A stretch of DNA of 61,255 nucleotides from Clostridia bacterium (GCA_017541305.1 JAFXZJ010000015.1:1-61255); one strand, 5' to 3'; positions 25,501-33,006 are shown, counted from the stretch's first letter. Numbers and translations are program-made. Notes: generated from the letters alone by a model not told the origin.

Positions 25501-25827
25501 GAAAAGACCTCGGCGGTGATAAAGGCAAGGCGATCGAAGGACGGCGAGCTTTCCGGCTCGGGCTTTGTCGATCCCGACGAATACCGCCTGGTGATCGAGA
25601 CCGCGCGCAGGCGCGCCGCAGCCTCGCTCGAGCGGATAATGGAGGGCGACTTCGACGCACGCCCCTTCATAAGCGCCGTGAACAAAAAGGAATGCGCCTG
25701 CACCTACTGCGATTATAAGGATATCTGCCGCTTCGACGCGGAGCTTTCAAAGGGCGGGTACAGGAAGGTGTATCAGATGAGCGCCGACAGCTTCTTCGGG
25801 CGGAATGATACGGATACAGGGGAATGA
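22504..25827 (+). CDS. addB: AddB-type helicase-nuclease subunit
   Basis: A 1107-residue homologue of AddB, the subunit that with AddA processes double-strand breaks to Chi. Walker A is GRSGTGKT at residues 10-17. The RecB-type nuclease core has D914 and K916 in IIDYKSG. The iron-sulfur cluster ligands are C752 (FNKCPF) and C1066-x2-C1069-x5-C1075 near the end. Length is close to Bacillus AddB. AddA, normally the next gene, is absent; an unrelated subtilase with its own promoter follows. The start overlaps the end of the NlpC/P60 gene without a separate promoter. Confidence 0.93.
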   Translation: MSAELEFVLGRSGTGKTAALFSRVAQRKRDGGEIFVIVPDQESFETERRLSGALSGGLMGVTVTSWSGLARRELDSLGDRRAFLSDQGRVMLIRRSVDACSKDLTVFRRSAAHSGFPAEADELIKRFKRCGMDARGISEAAERLDDGLPLRDKLHDIALILSELERRTQDRYIDSEDMMNELIRRLGESSLCGAHVFIDGGATVTEQSFPMFAALLDRAASICCALNYDDSPRGRALFFPEARIFERLADMAREAGVSFAVTRLSESKRPRTPAIGHLESELFAYPAKVFEGEPEGLSISFSADARDEVAEAAECIRSAAAQGMRYRDMTVIISDLDAYSPIVSRIFPEYGIPYFTDAKRSLITHPIAQLILSALRAAESGFYIDSIRELVKSGFFDIGDDEAERFENFILARGIYGARLTEAFADGDAEFEQTRQKLMTPLLHLRENVREGGCESRARAIHAFMEELDLYGRQRALCDSLHEKGLYREEEENAQVINTVLEVLDQLYVIMGDERIGLKRFISVAAEGFSAYEVGVIPTTCDQVLVGSVDRTRSREVRLLIVLGMSDGLFPRPRRDAGVIDDGDLATLKSMGLELWQSSRALAESDLLTVYSALSKATERIVFSCPLAVAGSAEDASALPCRLIGAIREIFPLIPVFDHSAEAGFRSSERAAFAALAKKLRRMLDTGVPDPEAAVLYSYFLHSPAHREALKSLTSQCFGQEPLAPFGHELSQKLYGGRLYGSASRLEDFNKCPFLHFARYGLCAQPRKERTMRATDKGTFRHAVLEAYVRYIMDNDIDWRDIDDERTFAILREIVPPIMTAEGSGVLYDTARQRAELVGMIESIKITCCVLTRQIAAGSFRPAGCEVSFGRKESPFPPLVIETPSGASFRISGVIDRIDSFENANGDSLSRIIDYKSGGKDFKFGHLAAGLQLQLPLYAAAIEAARTVGMFYMPVMDVSPTTLEEGDAERLLTDELIKEFRLNGICLRDEEVVAATDDFEKTSAVIKARRSKDGELSGSGFVDPDEYRLVIETARRRAAASLERIMEGDFDARPFISAVNKKECACTYCDYKDICRFDAELSKGGYRKVYQMSADSFFGRNDTDTGE

Positions 25828-25841
25828 GCTCACACAGGTTA

Positions 25842-25870
25842 TTGACGGTAATAATTTTTCGTCATATAAT
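25842..25870 (+). promoter_or_regulatory. Promoter of the second subtilase
   Basis: TTGACG (25842-25847), a 17 bp spacer and TATAAT (25865-25870), just after the addB stop. Confidence 0.8.
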
Positions 25871-25938
25871 GTAGAAGATGGATAGGGAAAGACAAAATCG
25901 TCGCTTCGATTCATAAAAGCTGAAAGAGAGGTAATGAT

Positions 25939-27690
25939 ATGAAAAAACTTGCTGCATTTTCATTTGCTTTGCTTTTTCTCCTCGTCCCCATGTTCGGCTG
26001 CACTGAGAGTGTACTTCCTGCCGCAAGCTCCCTTACGGAAGCGACATCAGTGCCTCCCGCGACCGACGAACCAGAGGCCACGGAAAGAAGCTTCTCCTCG
26101 ACCAGGCTATGGCTTAGGATAAAAGAAGAGTACCATGATCACATTTTCACATGCGACGATTTCCCGGGCTTGGCAATAGACACGATCATAAACGATCATT
26201 TCAGCAGTGGTTTTTCGGAGGAGGAATCGCTCGGCTGCCTTAATTATTCGGTCATTCCGAACGACAGATCGGATGACGGGATACTGAGCATTTGCGAGGC
26301 TTTGAAACGGTTTGAATCGGTTCAGGACGCCGTTCCGGAGTTTTTTCCCGACCCGTTTGGCGGAGAGGAATTTGTCTCATATAAGCTCAGTATAATGATC
26401 AAACCCGAATACCACGATCATCTTTATACAATGGACGATTTCCCCGAGTTTGAGAACTGTGCGCTGATCATGCCCCTGGATTGGCTCGATCCCGACAAGG
26501 ATCTCGATCAGATGTGGTATGAAATGATACTCCCGCTGCACGCCTTTGACGCAGTACTTTCCACCTGTGAGCGCCTTAACGCACGGGATGACGTTGCCTG
26601 CGCCGAGCCGATCTATTATGCCTTTTACTGTACTGTTCCAAACGACTATTCCACAAGTGGCACATATGAGCAATGGGGGCTTGCCAAAATATCAATGCCT
26701 TCGGCTTGGAGTATAAAAACCGGATCGTCCTCTATTAAGGTCGGGGTTATTGACAGTGGAATCAATAACGCTCACGATGATTTAGAATATCGGGTTAATG
26801 CAACCTTAAGCAAGTCTTTCTCAACTTCCGATGGCCCTCTTATTGATACGGATAACCATGGTACAATGGTTGCCGGTATTATTGGTGCTCAAGGGAACAA
26901 CGGCATTGGAATTACCGGAGTTTGTTGGAATATAAGGCTCGTTTCATTGAAGGTCCCCGAAAGCGGGGTTGTAAATGGCAACCATATTGCATCTGCGATA
27001 AACTATGCCAAAAATAAAGAACTACCAATTCTTAATATATCTATTGGCGTGCCGCAGAGCACTCTACTGCAAAATGCCGTCAATAATTATTCTGGGTTAA
27101 TAGTATGTGCAGCTGGGTATGGGTATTATGCAAGCATCAATCTCGACAGCAATCCTATAGTATTTCCAGCTTGTTGTACAAACGACAATATTTTAGTGGT
27201 CGGCGCCAGCACTCAAACCGATCATCTGTTTGGTTTCACTAATTATGGGCATTATACCGTTGACCTTTTTGCACCTGGAGATAGCATTAGAAGTACAACT
27301 GCAAGCGGCAGTTATGGAACTGATTCAGGCAATTCATTCTCTGCTCCGTTCGTGACCGGTGTTGCTGCACTGCTCAAGTCACTGCATTCAGATGCTTCTG
27401 CTTCAGCGATCAAGAATGCTATTATGGAAAATGTTGACCCGGTTTCATCCCTAAGCAACAAGTGCCTTTCCGGTGGCAGGATTAATGCCTATAAAGCTTT
27501 ATCCTTCTCAGGTTTCCATACTCCCTCAAGTATCACTTCAATAACCAATCAGTATCATTGTTATTATTGTTCGGCATGCCATAAGACCTTGACTGAACGC
27601 CATCTGTTTATTCAAAGCGGAAGTACTCAAACCTGTTCCGTATGCGGCTACAGCATAAGCACTCAGGAGGCAGGAGACGAGATGAGTTGA
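25939..27690 (+). CDS. Lipoprotein subtilase with duplicated N-terminal modules and zinc-ribbon tail
   Basis: A 583-residue protein. The lipobox is FGC (near 21). Residues about 55-140 and 150-235 are two related modules, each with an EYHDH...DDFP motif, and look like tandem propeptides. The S8 domain has D272 (VGVIDSGI), H307 (DNHGTMVAG) and S466 (GNSFSAPF). The oxyanion Asn of the AAGN motif is replaced: AAGY, Y394. The last 50 residues hold two CxxC pairs (YYCSACH, CSVCG) like a zinc ribbon. The catalytic part is more A+T-rich than the first 230 codons, which suggests a fusion of two sources. Confidence 0.87.
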   Translation: MKKLAAFSFALLFLLVPMFGCTESVLPAASSLTEATSVPPATDEPEATERSFSSTRLWLRIKEEYHDHIFTCDDFPGLAIDTIINDHFSSGFSEEESLGCLNYSVIPNDRSDDGILSICEALKRFESVQDAVPEFFPDPFGGEEFVSYKLSIMIKPEYHDHLYTMDDFPEFENCALIMPLDWLDPDKDLDQMWYEMILPLHAFDAVLSTCERLNARDDVACAEPIYYAFYCTVPNDYSTSGTYEQWGLAKISMPSAWSIKTGSSSIKVGVIDSGINNAHDDLEYRVNATLSKSFSTSDGPLIDTDNHGTMVAGIIGAQGNNGIGITGVCWNIRLVSLKVPESGVVNGNHIASAINYAKNKELPILNISIGVPQSTLLQNAVNNYSGLIVCAAGYGYYASINLDSNPIVFPACCTNDNILVVGASTQTDHLFGFTNYGHYTVDLFAPGDSIRSTTASGSYGTDSGNSFSAPFVTGVAALLKSLHSDASASAIKNAIMENVDPVSSLSNKCLSGGRINAYKALSFSGFHTPSSITSITNQYHCYYCSACHKTLTERHLFIQSGSTQTCSVCGYSISTQEAGDEMS

Positions 27691-27763
27691 GATCCTGCCG
27701 ATCAGTGAAAACAATACAGGATCCTTCATTGGAGCAGCATCGGCCTGCATTGCCAAAAAACAG

Positions 27764-27792
27764 TTTACAATCCCGCAAAAACATGGTATTAT
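27764..27792 (+). promoter_or_regulatory. Promoter of the CofE-like/lgt operon
   Basis: TTTACA (27764-27769), a 17 bp spacer and TATTAT (27787-27792). Confidence 0.7.
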
Positions 27793-27798
27793 GCTAAA

Positions 27799-27825
27799 GG
27801 GACGTTCCCCGAAGAGGAGCGTCCC
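27799..27825 (+). promoter_or_regulatory. Leader hairpin at the transcript start
   Basis: GGGACG pairs with CGTCCC with further inner pairing (TTCC/GGAG). It forms almost at the first transcribed base, which could protect the mRNA 5' end. No T-run follows at once. Confidence 0.45.
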
Positions 27826-27854
27826 GTCCCATTTTATAACCGGAGGATATACCC

Positions 27855-29036
27855 ATGGCAACCATTTCACGAGGAATACGCGCCCCCATAATAAGAAAGG
27901 GCGACGATATAGTCAAAATAACGGTCGATTCCGTACTGGCGCAGGCCGAAAAGGAGGGCTTCTCCCTTCACGAGCGCGACGTGATAGCCGTGACCGAGGC
28001 GGTGGTGGCCCGCGCCGACGGCAATTACGCGCAGGTGGACGACATAGCCAAGGACGTGCACGACAAGCTTGGCGATCACGTGGGCCTGGTGTTCCCCATA
28101 CTCTCGCGCAACCGCTTCTCCATCTGCCTGAAGGGCATAGCGAGGGGCGTGAAGAAGGTCACCCTGCAGCTTTCCTATCCCTCGGACGAGGTGGGCAATC
28201 ACCTTGTGGATCCCGAGGTGCTCGAGGACAAGGGCGTGAATCCCTGGGGCGACGCGCTGACCTCGGATGAATTCTACGCGCTCTGCGGCGGCGAGTGCCG
28301 CCATCCCTTCACGGGAGTGGATTACATCGATTTCTACAAGTCCCTCATCGAGGGCGAAGGCGCCGAGGCCGAGATCATATTCTCGAACAAGCCCGAGACC
28401 ATTCTGAATTACACCCAAAACGTGCTCTGCTGCGATATCCACACCCGCGCAAGGAGCAAGAACCGCATAATGAAGCACGGCGGAAAGAACGTGCTCACCC
28501 TGTGCGACATACTGAACGCCCCCGTTAACGGCTCGGGCTGCAACCCCGAATACGGCCTGCTGGGCTCGAACAAGGCCACCGAGGAATCCGTAAAGCTCTT
28601 CCCCAGGAACGCATATGAGGTCGCGCGCGGCATACAGGCGCTGATGCTCGAGCGCACGGGAGTGCGGGTCGAGGCCATGGTCTACGGCGACGGCGCATTT
28701 AAGGATCCCGTTGGCAAGATCTGGGAGCTGGCCGATCCCGTGGTATCCCCCGGCTATACCGACGGCCTTTACGGGCTTCCCAACGAGCTGAAGCTGAAAT
28801 TCCTTGCCGATAACGATTATGCCGATCTTTCCGGCGAGGAGCTTGCCGAAAAGATACGCGGCCGCATACGCGAAAAGGACCGCGACCTTAAGGGCTCCAT
28901 GCTTTCGCAGGGCACCACGCCCAGGATGCTGACCGACCTTATCGGCTCGCTCTGCGACCTTACGAGCGGCTCGGGCGACAAGGGCACGCCCATAGTGCTG
29001 GTACAGGATTATTTTGTGAATTACGCCGATAAATAA
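27855..29036 (+). CDS. CofE-like (F420-0:glutamate ligase domain) protein
   Basis: A 393-residue protein of the F420_ligase (CofE) superfamily. MATISRGIRAPIIRKGDDI opens it, then ERDVIAVTEAVVARADGNY, and YGDGAFKDPVGKIWELADPVVSPGYTDG near 290. The homologues in Clostridia that do not make F420 have no assigned reaction; glutamylation of another acid is possible. No F420 genes are in the window. GGAGG precedes the ATG by 8 nt. lgt follows after 11 nt in the same operon. Confidence 0.8.
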   Translation: MATISRGIRAPIIRKGDDIVKITVDSVLAQAEKEGFSLHERDVIAVTEAVVARADGNYAQVDDIAKDVHDKLGDHVGLVFPILSRNRFSICLKGIARGVKKVTLQLSYPSDEVGNHLVDPEVLEDKGVNPWGDALTSDEFYALCGGECRHPFTGVDYIDFYKSLIEGEGAEAEIIFSNKPETILNYTQNVLCCDIHTRARSKNRIMKHGGKNVLTLCDILNAPVNGSGCNPEYGLLGSNKATEESVKLFPRNAYEVARGIQALMLERTGVRVEAMVYGDGAFKDPVGKIWELADPVVSPGYTDGLYGLPNELKLKFLADNDYADLSGEELAEKIRGRIREKDRDLKGSMLSQGTTPRMLTDLIGSLCDLTSGSGDKGTPIVLVQDYFVNYADK

Positions 29037-29047
29037 GGAGATCCCCG

Positions 29048-29872
29048 ATGCTTCCCTATCTCGATCTGTTTGGGGCAAAGGTGCCCATGTACGGCCTGTG
29101 CATGGCTGTGGCCATGCTGCTTGCCGTGGGGCTTTCGTGCCTGCGGGCAAAGAAGCGCGGAGCGGACGTCGACAGGCTGCTCACCATCGCTTTGGCGGCG
29201 ATTGTCTGCGGCATAATCGGCGCAAAGCTGCTCTATTTCATAGTCACATACAGTTGGGATGAGTTCGTAAACGGCCTGCGCGCCAACGGCTTCTCGTTCA
29301 TAATGAACGGCGGGCTCGTGTTCTACGGCGGGCTGATAGGCGGCGTGCTGGGCGCGTTCCTTGGCGCAAAGCTCGTCAGGGTAAAGCTTTCGAATTATTC
29401 CGACGCCGTCGTGCCCACCCTGCCCCTTGCCCACGCGATAGGGCGCCTGGGCTGCTTCTGCTCGGGCTGCTGCTACGGCAAGGTGACCGATTCGTGGATA
29501 GGCATGTGCTTTCCCAATTCGATCACCGGCCTTGCGCCCGACGTGCGCGTGATACCCACGCAGCTGATAGAATCGGGCCTTAACCTGATCCTGTTCGCCG
29601 CGCTGGTGCTGTTCACGCTGAAGAGGCGCCGCGGCTTCACCACCCTGTTCGTATATCTGATCGCCTACGGCGTGGAGCGCTTCCTGCTGGAGTTCCTGCG
29701 CGGCGACGAGATACGCGGCATATTCGGCCTGTTTTCGACCTCGCAGTGGATAAGCATAGGCCTGATGCTGCTGGGCGCCGCGGGGCTTATCATAACCCAC
29801 GCCGCAAAGAAGCGCGCTCCCGCCGATCCCGCTCCCGATCCCAAATCCGACGCCGGGGCCGGCGAGGGCTGA
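29048..29872 (+). CDS. lgt: Prolipoprotein diacylglyceryl transferase
   Basis: A 274-residue polytopic membrane enzyme that moves diacylglycerol from phosphatidylglycerol to the lipobox Cys. The signature HAIGRLGCFCSGCCYG lies at 129-144, with YGGLIGGVLGAFL upstream and YGVERFLLEFLRGD near 220. It acts before signal peptidase II on the lipoproteins encoded elsewhere in this window. It is co-transcribed with the CofE-like gene; GGAG lies 8 nt upstream. Confidence 0.95.
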   Translation: MLPYLDLFGAKVPMYGLCMAVAMLLAVGLSCLRAKKRGADVDRLLTIALAAIVCGIIGAKLLYFIVTYSWDEFVNGLRANGFSFIMNGGLVFYGGLIGGVLGAFLGAKLVRVKLSNYSDAVVPTLPLAHAIGRLGCFCSGCCYGKVTDSWIGMCFPNSITGLAPDVRVIPTQLIESGLNLILFAALVLFTLKRRRGFTTLFVYLIAYGVERFLLEFLRGDEIRGIFGLFSTSQWISIGLMLLGAAGLIITHAAKKRAPADPAPDPKSDAGAGEG

Positions 29873-29943
29873 CGCCCGCGGCCTTGGAAGATTGGTATTA
29901 CCGCTTAAAATATTACATTGATGAAATTTTGATTTAAGTCATC

Positions 29944-29976
29944 GGGCCCCACAAGATATTGTAGCTTGCGGGGCCC
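29944..29976. terminator. Hairpin after lgt
   Basis: GGGCCCC...CAAG pairs with CTTG...GGGGCCC. A T-run is missing, so termination would be weak. It lies between the lgt stop and the dnaA promoter. Confidence 0.4.
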
Positions 29977-30004
29977 TGTGAATACAACCCGCTCAAATTT
30001 TCGC

Positions 30005-30033
30005 TTGTATTTACAGTCAATTTTTGATATCAT
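30005..30033 (+). promoter_or_regulatory. dnaA promoter
   Basis: TTGTAT (30005-30010), a 17 bp spacer and TATCAT (30028-30033). Confidence 0.6.
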
Positions 30034-30039
30034 AATCGA

Positions 30040-30065
30040 GGGAACAGCTCACGTTCCCTTTTTAT
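30040..30065 (+). terminator. Terminator-like hairpin in the dnaA leader
   Basis: GGGAAC, 7-base loop, GTTCCC and TTTTTAT lie right at the expected dnaA transcript start. It may cause early termination (attenuation) or protect the 5' end. It might instead terminate read-through from lgt. Confidence 0.5.
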
Positions 30066-30125
30066 CGCAAAAAATCGCGCCGCGGCTTTCCTTATTTTTT
30101 CGCGGCTTTCGTTATCGGGGGAAAT

Positions 30126-31466
30126 ATGATTTCGGCACAGGTCATCTGGGCAAAGGCGCTTCCCGTGCTGCAGGAAGAGATGACGCCCACCAGCTATAAA
30201 ACCTGGATAATGGACATAAGGCCCATTTCCGTTGAGGGCAATACGCTAATATTGATGGCTCAGAACGAGCTTTATCTTACCACGCTCCGTCAGTTCTATT
30301 CCAACATAGTGACCGACTGCGTGAACAAGGCGAACAATTCCAATTACACCGTCAGCTTCATCGTTAAGGAAGAGGCCGAGGCCGCCGTTTCCGTGCCCGT
30401 TCAGGGCGTTGGCGACAAGGGGGTCTTCTTCGGCGTGCAGTCGAAATACACCTTTGACACGTTTGTTACCGGCGAATCCAACCGCTTTGCCCATGCCGCC
30501 GCGGTGGCCGTTGCCGACAACCCCGCCTCCGCCTATAACCCCCTTTATATCTATGGCGGCTCGGGCCTGGGCAAGACGCACATACTCCACGCGATAGGCA
30601 ATTACGTGCACGAGATGCACCCCGAATTCAATATCTGCTTCGTTTCGAGCGAGGATTTCACGAACGACGTTATCTCCGCCATCAAATACGACACGCGCGA
30701 GGAGCTGAGAAAGAAATACCGCAATCTCGACCTGCTGCTGGTGGACGACATACAGTTCATAGGCGGCAAGGAAGCGACCGAGATGGAGTTCTTCAACACC
30801 TTCAACGCGCTGCACGGCTCCAACAAGCAGATCGTGATCACGTCCGATAAATCGCCCAAGGATCTGCCCTTTCTGCAGGAGCGCCTGCGCACCCGCTTTT
30901 CGTGGGGCATAACCGCCGACATAAAGCCGCCCGAGGTCGAGACCCGCGTTGCGATACTCAAGGGCAAGGCCGAAAGGGACAACGTCGACATAACCAACGA
31001 AGCGCTGCTGTATATGGCCGAGCAGTTCTCGTCCAACGTGCGCGAGCTTGAAAGCTGCTATAACCGAGTGGTGCTCTATGCCGATTTTTCAAAGCGCGCC
31101 TCCATCGACCGCAGCTTCGTCGAGGTGGTGCTGAAGGATTACGTCTCCTCCGAGGGCAAGCACATGGTCACGCCCGAGCTGATCAAGCAGGTCACGGCCG
31201 ATTATTTCAACATCACCGTGGAGGAGCTGGTCTCCACAAGGCGCGATAAGCGCATATCCGTCCCCCGCCACGTGGCGATGTATCTTTGCCGCACGCTGAC
31301 CAACATTTCCTATCCCGATATAGGCAAGGCCTTCGGCGGCAAGCATTATTCCACCGTCATGTATTCCTGCGACCAGATCGCCGGCGATATCGGGCAGAAG
31401 CTGGATATCACCACCGCCATCGACGATATCACCAACAGGCTTACCAACGACCTGACCACCAAGTGA
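30126..31466 (+). CDS. dnaA: Chromosomal replication initiator DnaA
   Basis: A 446-residue AAA+ initiator. Domain I is at about 1-85, Walker A is GGSGLGKTH (near 145), Walker B is LLLVDDIQF, and domain IV (about 345-446) binds DnaA boxes. The domain IV signature is usually GGRDHTTV; here it is GGKHYSTV (K406-H-Y-S-T), so the Asp-His pair that contacts the box in E. coli DnaA is His-Tyr. dnaN does not follow; a tRNA does. I see no cluster of TTATCCACA boxes on either side, so this need not be the origin. The start follows GGGGGAAA. Confidence 0.95.
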   Translation: MISAQVIWAKALPVLQEEMTPTSYKTWIMDIRPISVEGNTLILMAQNELYLTTLRQFYSNIVTDCVNKANNSNYTVSFIVKEEAEAAVSVPVQGVGDKGVFFGVQSKYTFDTFVTGESNRFAHAAAVAVADNPASAYNPLYIYGGSGLGKTHILHAIGNYVHEMHPEFNICFVSSEDFTNDVISAIKYDTREELRKKYRNLDLLLVDDIQFIGGKEATEMEFFNTFNALHGSNKQIVITSDKSPKDLPFLQERLRTRFSWGITADIKPPEVETRVAILKGKAERDNVDITNEALLYMAEQFSSNVRELESCYNRVVLYADFSKRASIDRSFVEVVLKDYVSSEGKHMVTPELIKQVTADYFNITVEELVSTRRDKRISVPRHVAMYLCRTLTNISYPDIGKAFGGKHYSTVMYSCDQIAGDIGQKLDITTAIDDITNRLTNDLTTK

Positions 31467-31467
31467 G

Positions 31468-31489
31468 CTTTTGCCGCGCGGCAAAAAAG
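31468..31489 (+). terminator. Hairpin after dnaA
   Basis: CTTTTGCCGC pairs with GCGGCAAAA directly after the stop. A short T-run follows 6 nt later. Confidence 0.45.
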
Positions 31490-31503
31490 AGCGTTTTTCG
31501 CAC

Positions 31504-31532
31504 TTGACAAACGCCGGCGGCGGGATTAAAAT
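31504..31532 (+). promoter_or_regulatory. tRNA-Gly promoter
   Basis: TTGACA (31504-31509), a 17 bp spacer and TAAAAT (31527-31532), 12 bp before the mature tRNA. Confidence 0.9.
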
Positions 31533-31544
31533 AGTTAAGTCCAA

Positions 31545-31618
31545 GCGGGTGTAGCTCAGTGGCAGAGCGTCGGCTTCCCAAGCCGATAATGTGGGTTCGA
31601 TTCCCATCACCCGCTCCA
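31545..31618 (+). tRNA. tRNA-Gly(CCC)
   Basis: A 74-nt cloverleaf with CCA encoded. The acceptor stem is GCGGGTG/CACCCGC with discriminator T. The D-arm is GTAGCTCAGTGGCAGAGC. The anticodon stem TCGGC/GCCGA holds the loop TTCCCAA, giving anticodon CCC (reads GGG). The T-arm contains GGTTCGATTCC. Parts of its 3' half recur downstream at 31666-31828. Confidence 0.97.
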
Positions 31619-31655
31619 AACAAATCGGGGAGGCATCCGCCTCCCCGATTTGTTT
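31618..31655 (+). terminator. tRNA-Gly terminator
   Basis: A 17 bp perfect stem (AACAAATCGGGGAGGC against GCCTCCCCGATTTGTT) with the loop ATCC, starting at the last base of the tRNA. Confidence 0.85.
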
Positions 31656-31665
31656 GTATCTTGTT

Positions 31666-31828
31666 ATGGGAATCGAAGGGAAGCGGCGTTCGTCCTGTGG
31701 ACGAAAAAACGCCGCTTCCCCGGCTTTTGTCAAAAGGCGCGAGAACGCAGCGCGGAGCGCAAGTTCGAGACGCATCTTTTGCAAAAGGATTCCCATCACC
31801 CGCTTAAAGATGGATGGGAATCGAAGGG
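31666..31828. repeat. Fragments of the tRNA-Gly 3' end and hairpins
   Basis: The 15-mer ATGGGAATCGAAGGG occurs at 31666 and 31814 as direct repeats; 12 of its bases are the reverse complement of the tRNA T-arm. A 17-base copy of the tRNA 3' end (GATTCCCATCACCCGCT) lies at 31788-31804. Between them is a long hairpin with the stem GGGAAGCGGCGTT/AACGCCGCTTCCC. This is the pattern of an old integration site or a tRNA-derived repeat. No integrase is near. Confidence 0.6.
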
Positions 31829-31843
31829 CGCAGTAAAACAATC

Positions 31844-31873
31844 CTGACCATCAGATCTGTCCCCATGGTTAGT
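31844..31873 (-). repeat. REP-like palindrome
   Basis: CTGACCATCAGATCTGTCC, CC and ATGGTTAGT. It has the inverted orientation of the RAYT-flanking REPs and lies 30 bp from structured repeat copy 2. Confidence 0.7.
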
Positions 31874-31902
31874 GCTTTGCATCAGGATCATATCAGACGA
31901 CT

Positions 31903-32135
31903 GATGAGGGGATTCATTATTATTGTTCCCTTTATGATATTTAAGCCCTTTAAGTTGCCGATTCCTTTAGAAGCCGGGATATGTCTCGCGGGAGCGGCCT
32001 TAGGTGCTTGGTACCCGCGTTCCCCTTCGCAGCATAGCTGCTCGGCGTTCGCTGGAATCGTAACACTGTTACGATTCCTTGACGCTCACGCTATCGCGGC
32101 GCGGCGACGGCCTCCGAAAAATTTGCATGCATTTT
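31903..32135 (-). repeat. Structured dispersed repeat, copy 2
   Basis: This is the reverse complement of 1-317, about 85 bp shorter because the nested hairpin of copy 1 is missing. It contains a perfect 25-base palindrome at 32054-32078 (arms GGAATCGTAACA and TGTTACGATTCC). The arms differ from copy 1 at most outer positions, yet pairing is kept. 32136-32253, up to the esterase gene, shows no gene or clear structure. Confidence 0.75.
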
Positions 32136-32253
32136 TCGATTAGCTAAACCGAAGGTTTTGCGACGCCTTACGACGCTCGCTTTGCTCGCTTAATACCCCT
32201 CTTAGTTTGGGGTGCTTGGCACGGTCGCCCCGGCAGTTTGGGTTGCCCGGCTC

Positions 32254-33006
32254 TCAGAACTCCAGATAATCCATGAACACGGGTATGCGCTGCTCCCAAT
32301 AGGCCTCGGAATGTTTGGCTCCGGGCACGATGCGGGCGGCGACGGACACGCCCCGGCCGGCAAGCCTTTTGGCGGTATTGAACATCGCCTTGAGATCGGG
32401 CGTCACATTGTCATCCTCGGCGTCGCCGTAATCCATATAGACGAGCGTGGGGCGGGCGAATTCGGTTTTTTCTATCATTTCATTCATATTTTTGGGGCTG
32501 ACCCAGAAGCAGGGCGAAAGCGCCGCCGCGCGGGAGAACACATGGTTGTATTCCGCCGCGGCATAGAGCGCCATGAGGCCGCCCATGGAGCTGCCCGCGA
32601 TCATCGTGTGCGCGCGGTCGGGCAGGGTGCGGTATTCCCCGTCGATCATGGGCTTGAGCTCTTTTGTGAACCAATCCATCGTCGCCCTGCCCAGCCCCTC
32701 CATGGAGCCCAGGCCCGCTGCCTTGAAATCCCACGGCGAATATTCGTTCAGCCGCCTTAAGCCTTCGGGATTGCATTCGACGGCGACGAGTATCAGCCGG
32801 CGCCGCGACCGCTCGAGGTATTCCTTCATCCCCCAGCTTTTGCCATAGGTGGCGTGTGAATCGAAAAACACGTTGTGCCCGTCGAACATATACAGCACGG
32901 GATAGCGCTCTTCGCTGTTTTTATAGCCGCGCGGGAGGTAAACGTAAAGCCTGCGGGGCTCCTTTGTGGGAAGCTGCGGAATGGTGATCCTGCCGATCTT
33001 TATCAT
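32254..33006 (-). CDS. Putative esterase, alpha/beta hydrolase
   Basis: A 250-residue protein of the esterase D/putative esterase family. The nucleophile elbow is GSSMGG, the acid lies in the YGDAEDDN segment and the His is in GAKHSEAYW. YVYLPRGYKNSEERYPVLYMFDG is the usual N-terminal strand set, shown here across about residues 19-41. No signal peptide is visible, so it is cytosolic. I start at 33006 (MIKIGRIT), after a weak GAAGG; an upstream ATG at 33045 is 12 nt after the -10 box. It is divergent from the PPTase-NRPS operon and might act on its product or on siderophore-like esters. Confidence 0.82.
   Translation of the reverse strand: MIKIGRITIPQLPTKEPRRLYVYLPRGYKNSEERYPVLYMFDGHNVFFDSHATYGKSWGMKEYLERSRRRLILVAVECNPEGLRRLNEYSPWDFKAAGLGSMEGLGRATMDWFTKELKPMIDGEYRTLPDRAHTMIAGSSMGGLMALYAAAEYNHVFSRAAALSPCFWVSPKNMNEMIEKTEFARPTLVYMDYGDAEDDNVTPDLKAMFNTAKRLAGRGVSVAARIVPGAKHSEAYWEQRIPVFMDYLEF

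Noticed and set aside
29873-30125. Replication origin upstream of dnaA
   Set aside because: No cluster of DnaA boxes or A+T-rich unwinding region is visible by eye, and dnaN is absent.
31559-31847. Open frames across the tRNA and its downstream repeats
   Set aside because: They translate the tRNA and hairpins; no start site or conserved motif.
32136-32253. Small gene between repeat copy 2 and the esterase
   Set aside because: No start with a ribosome binding site and no frame of convincing length.
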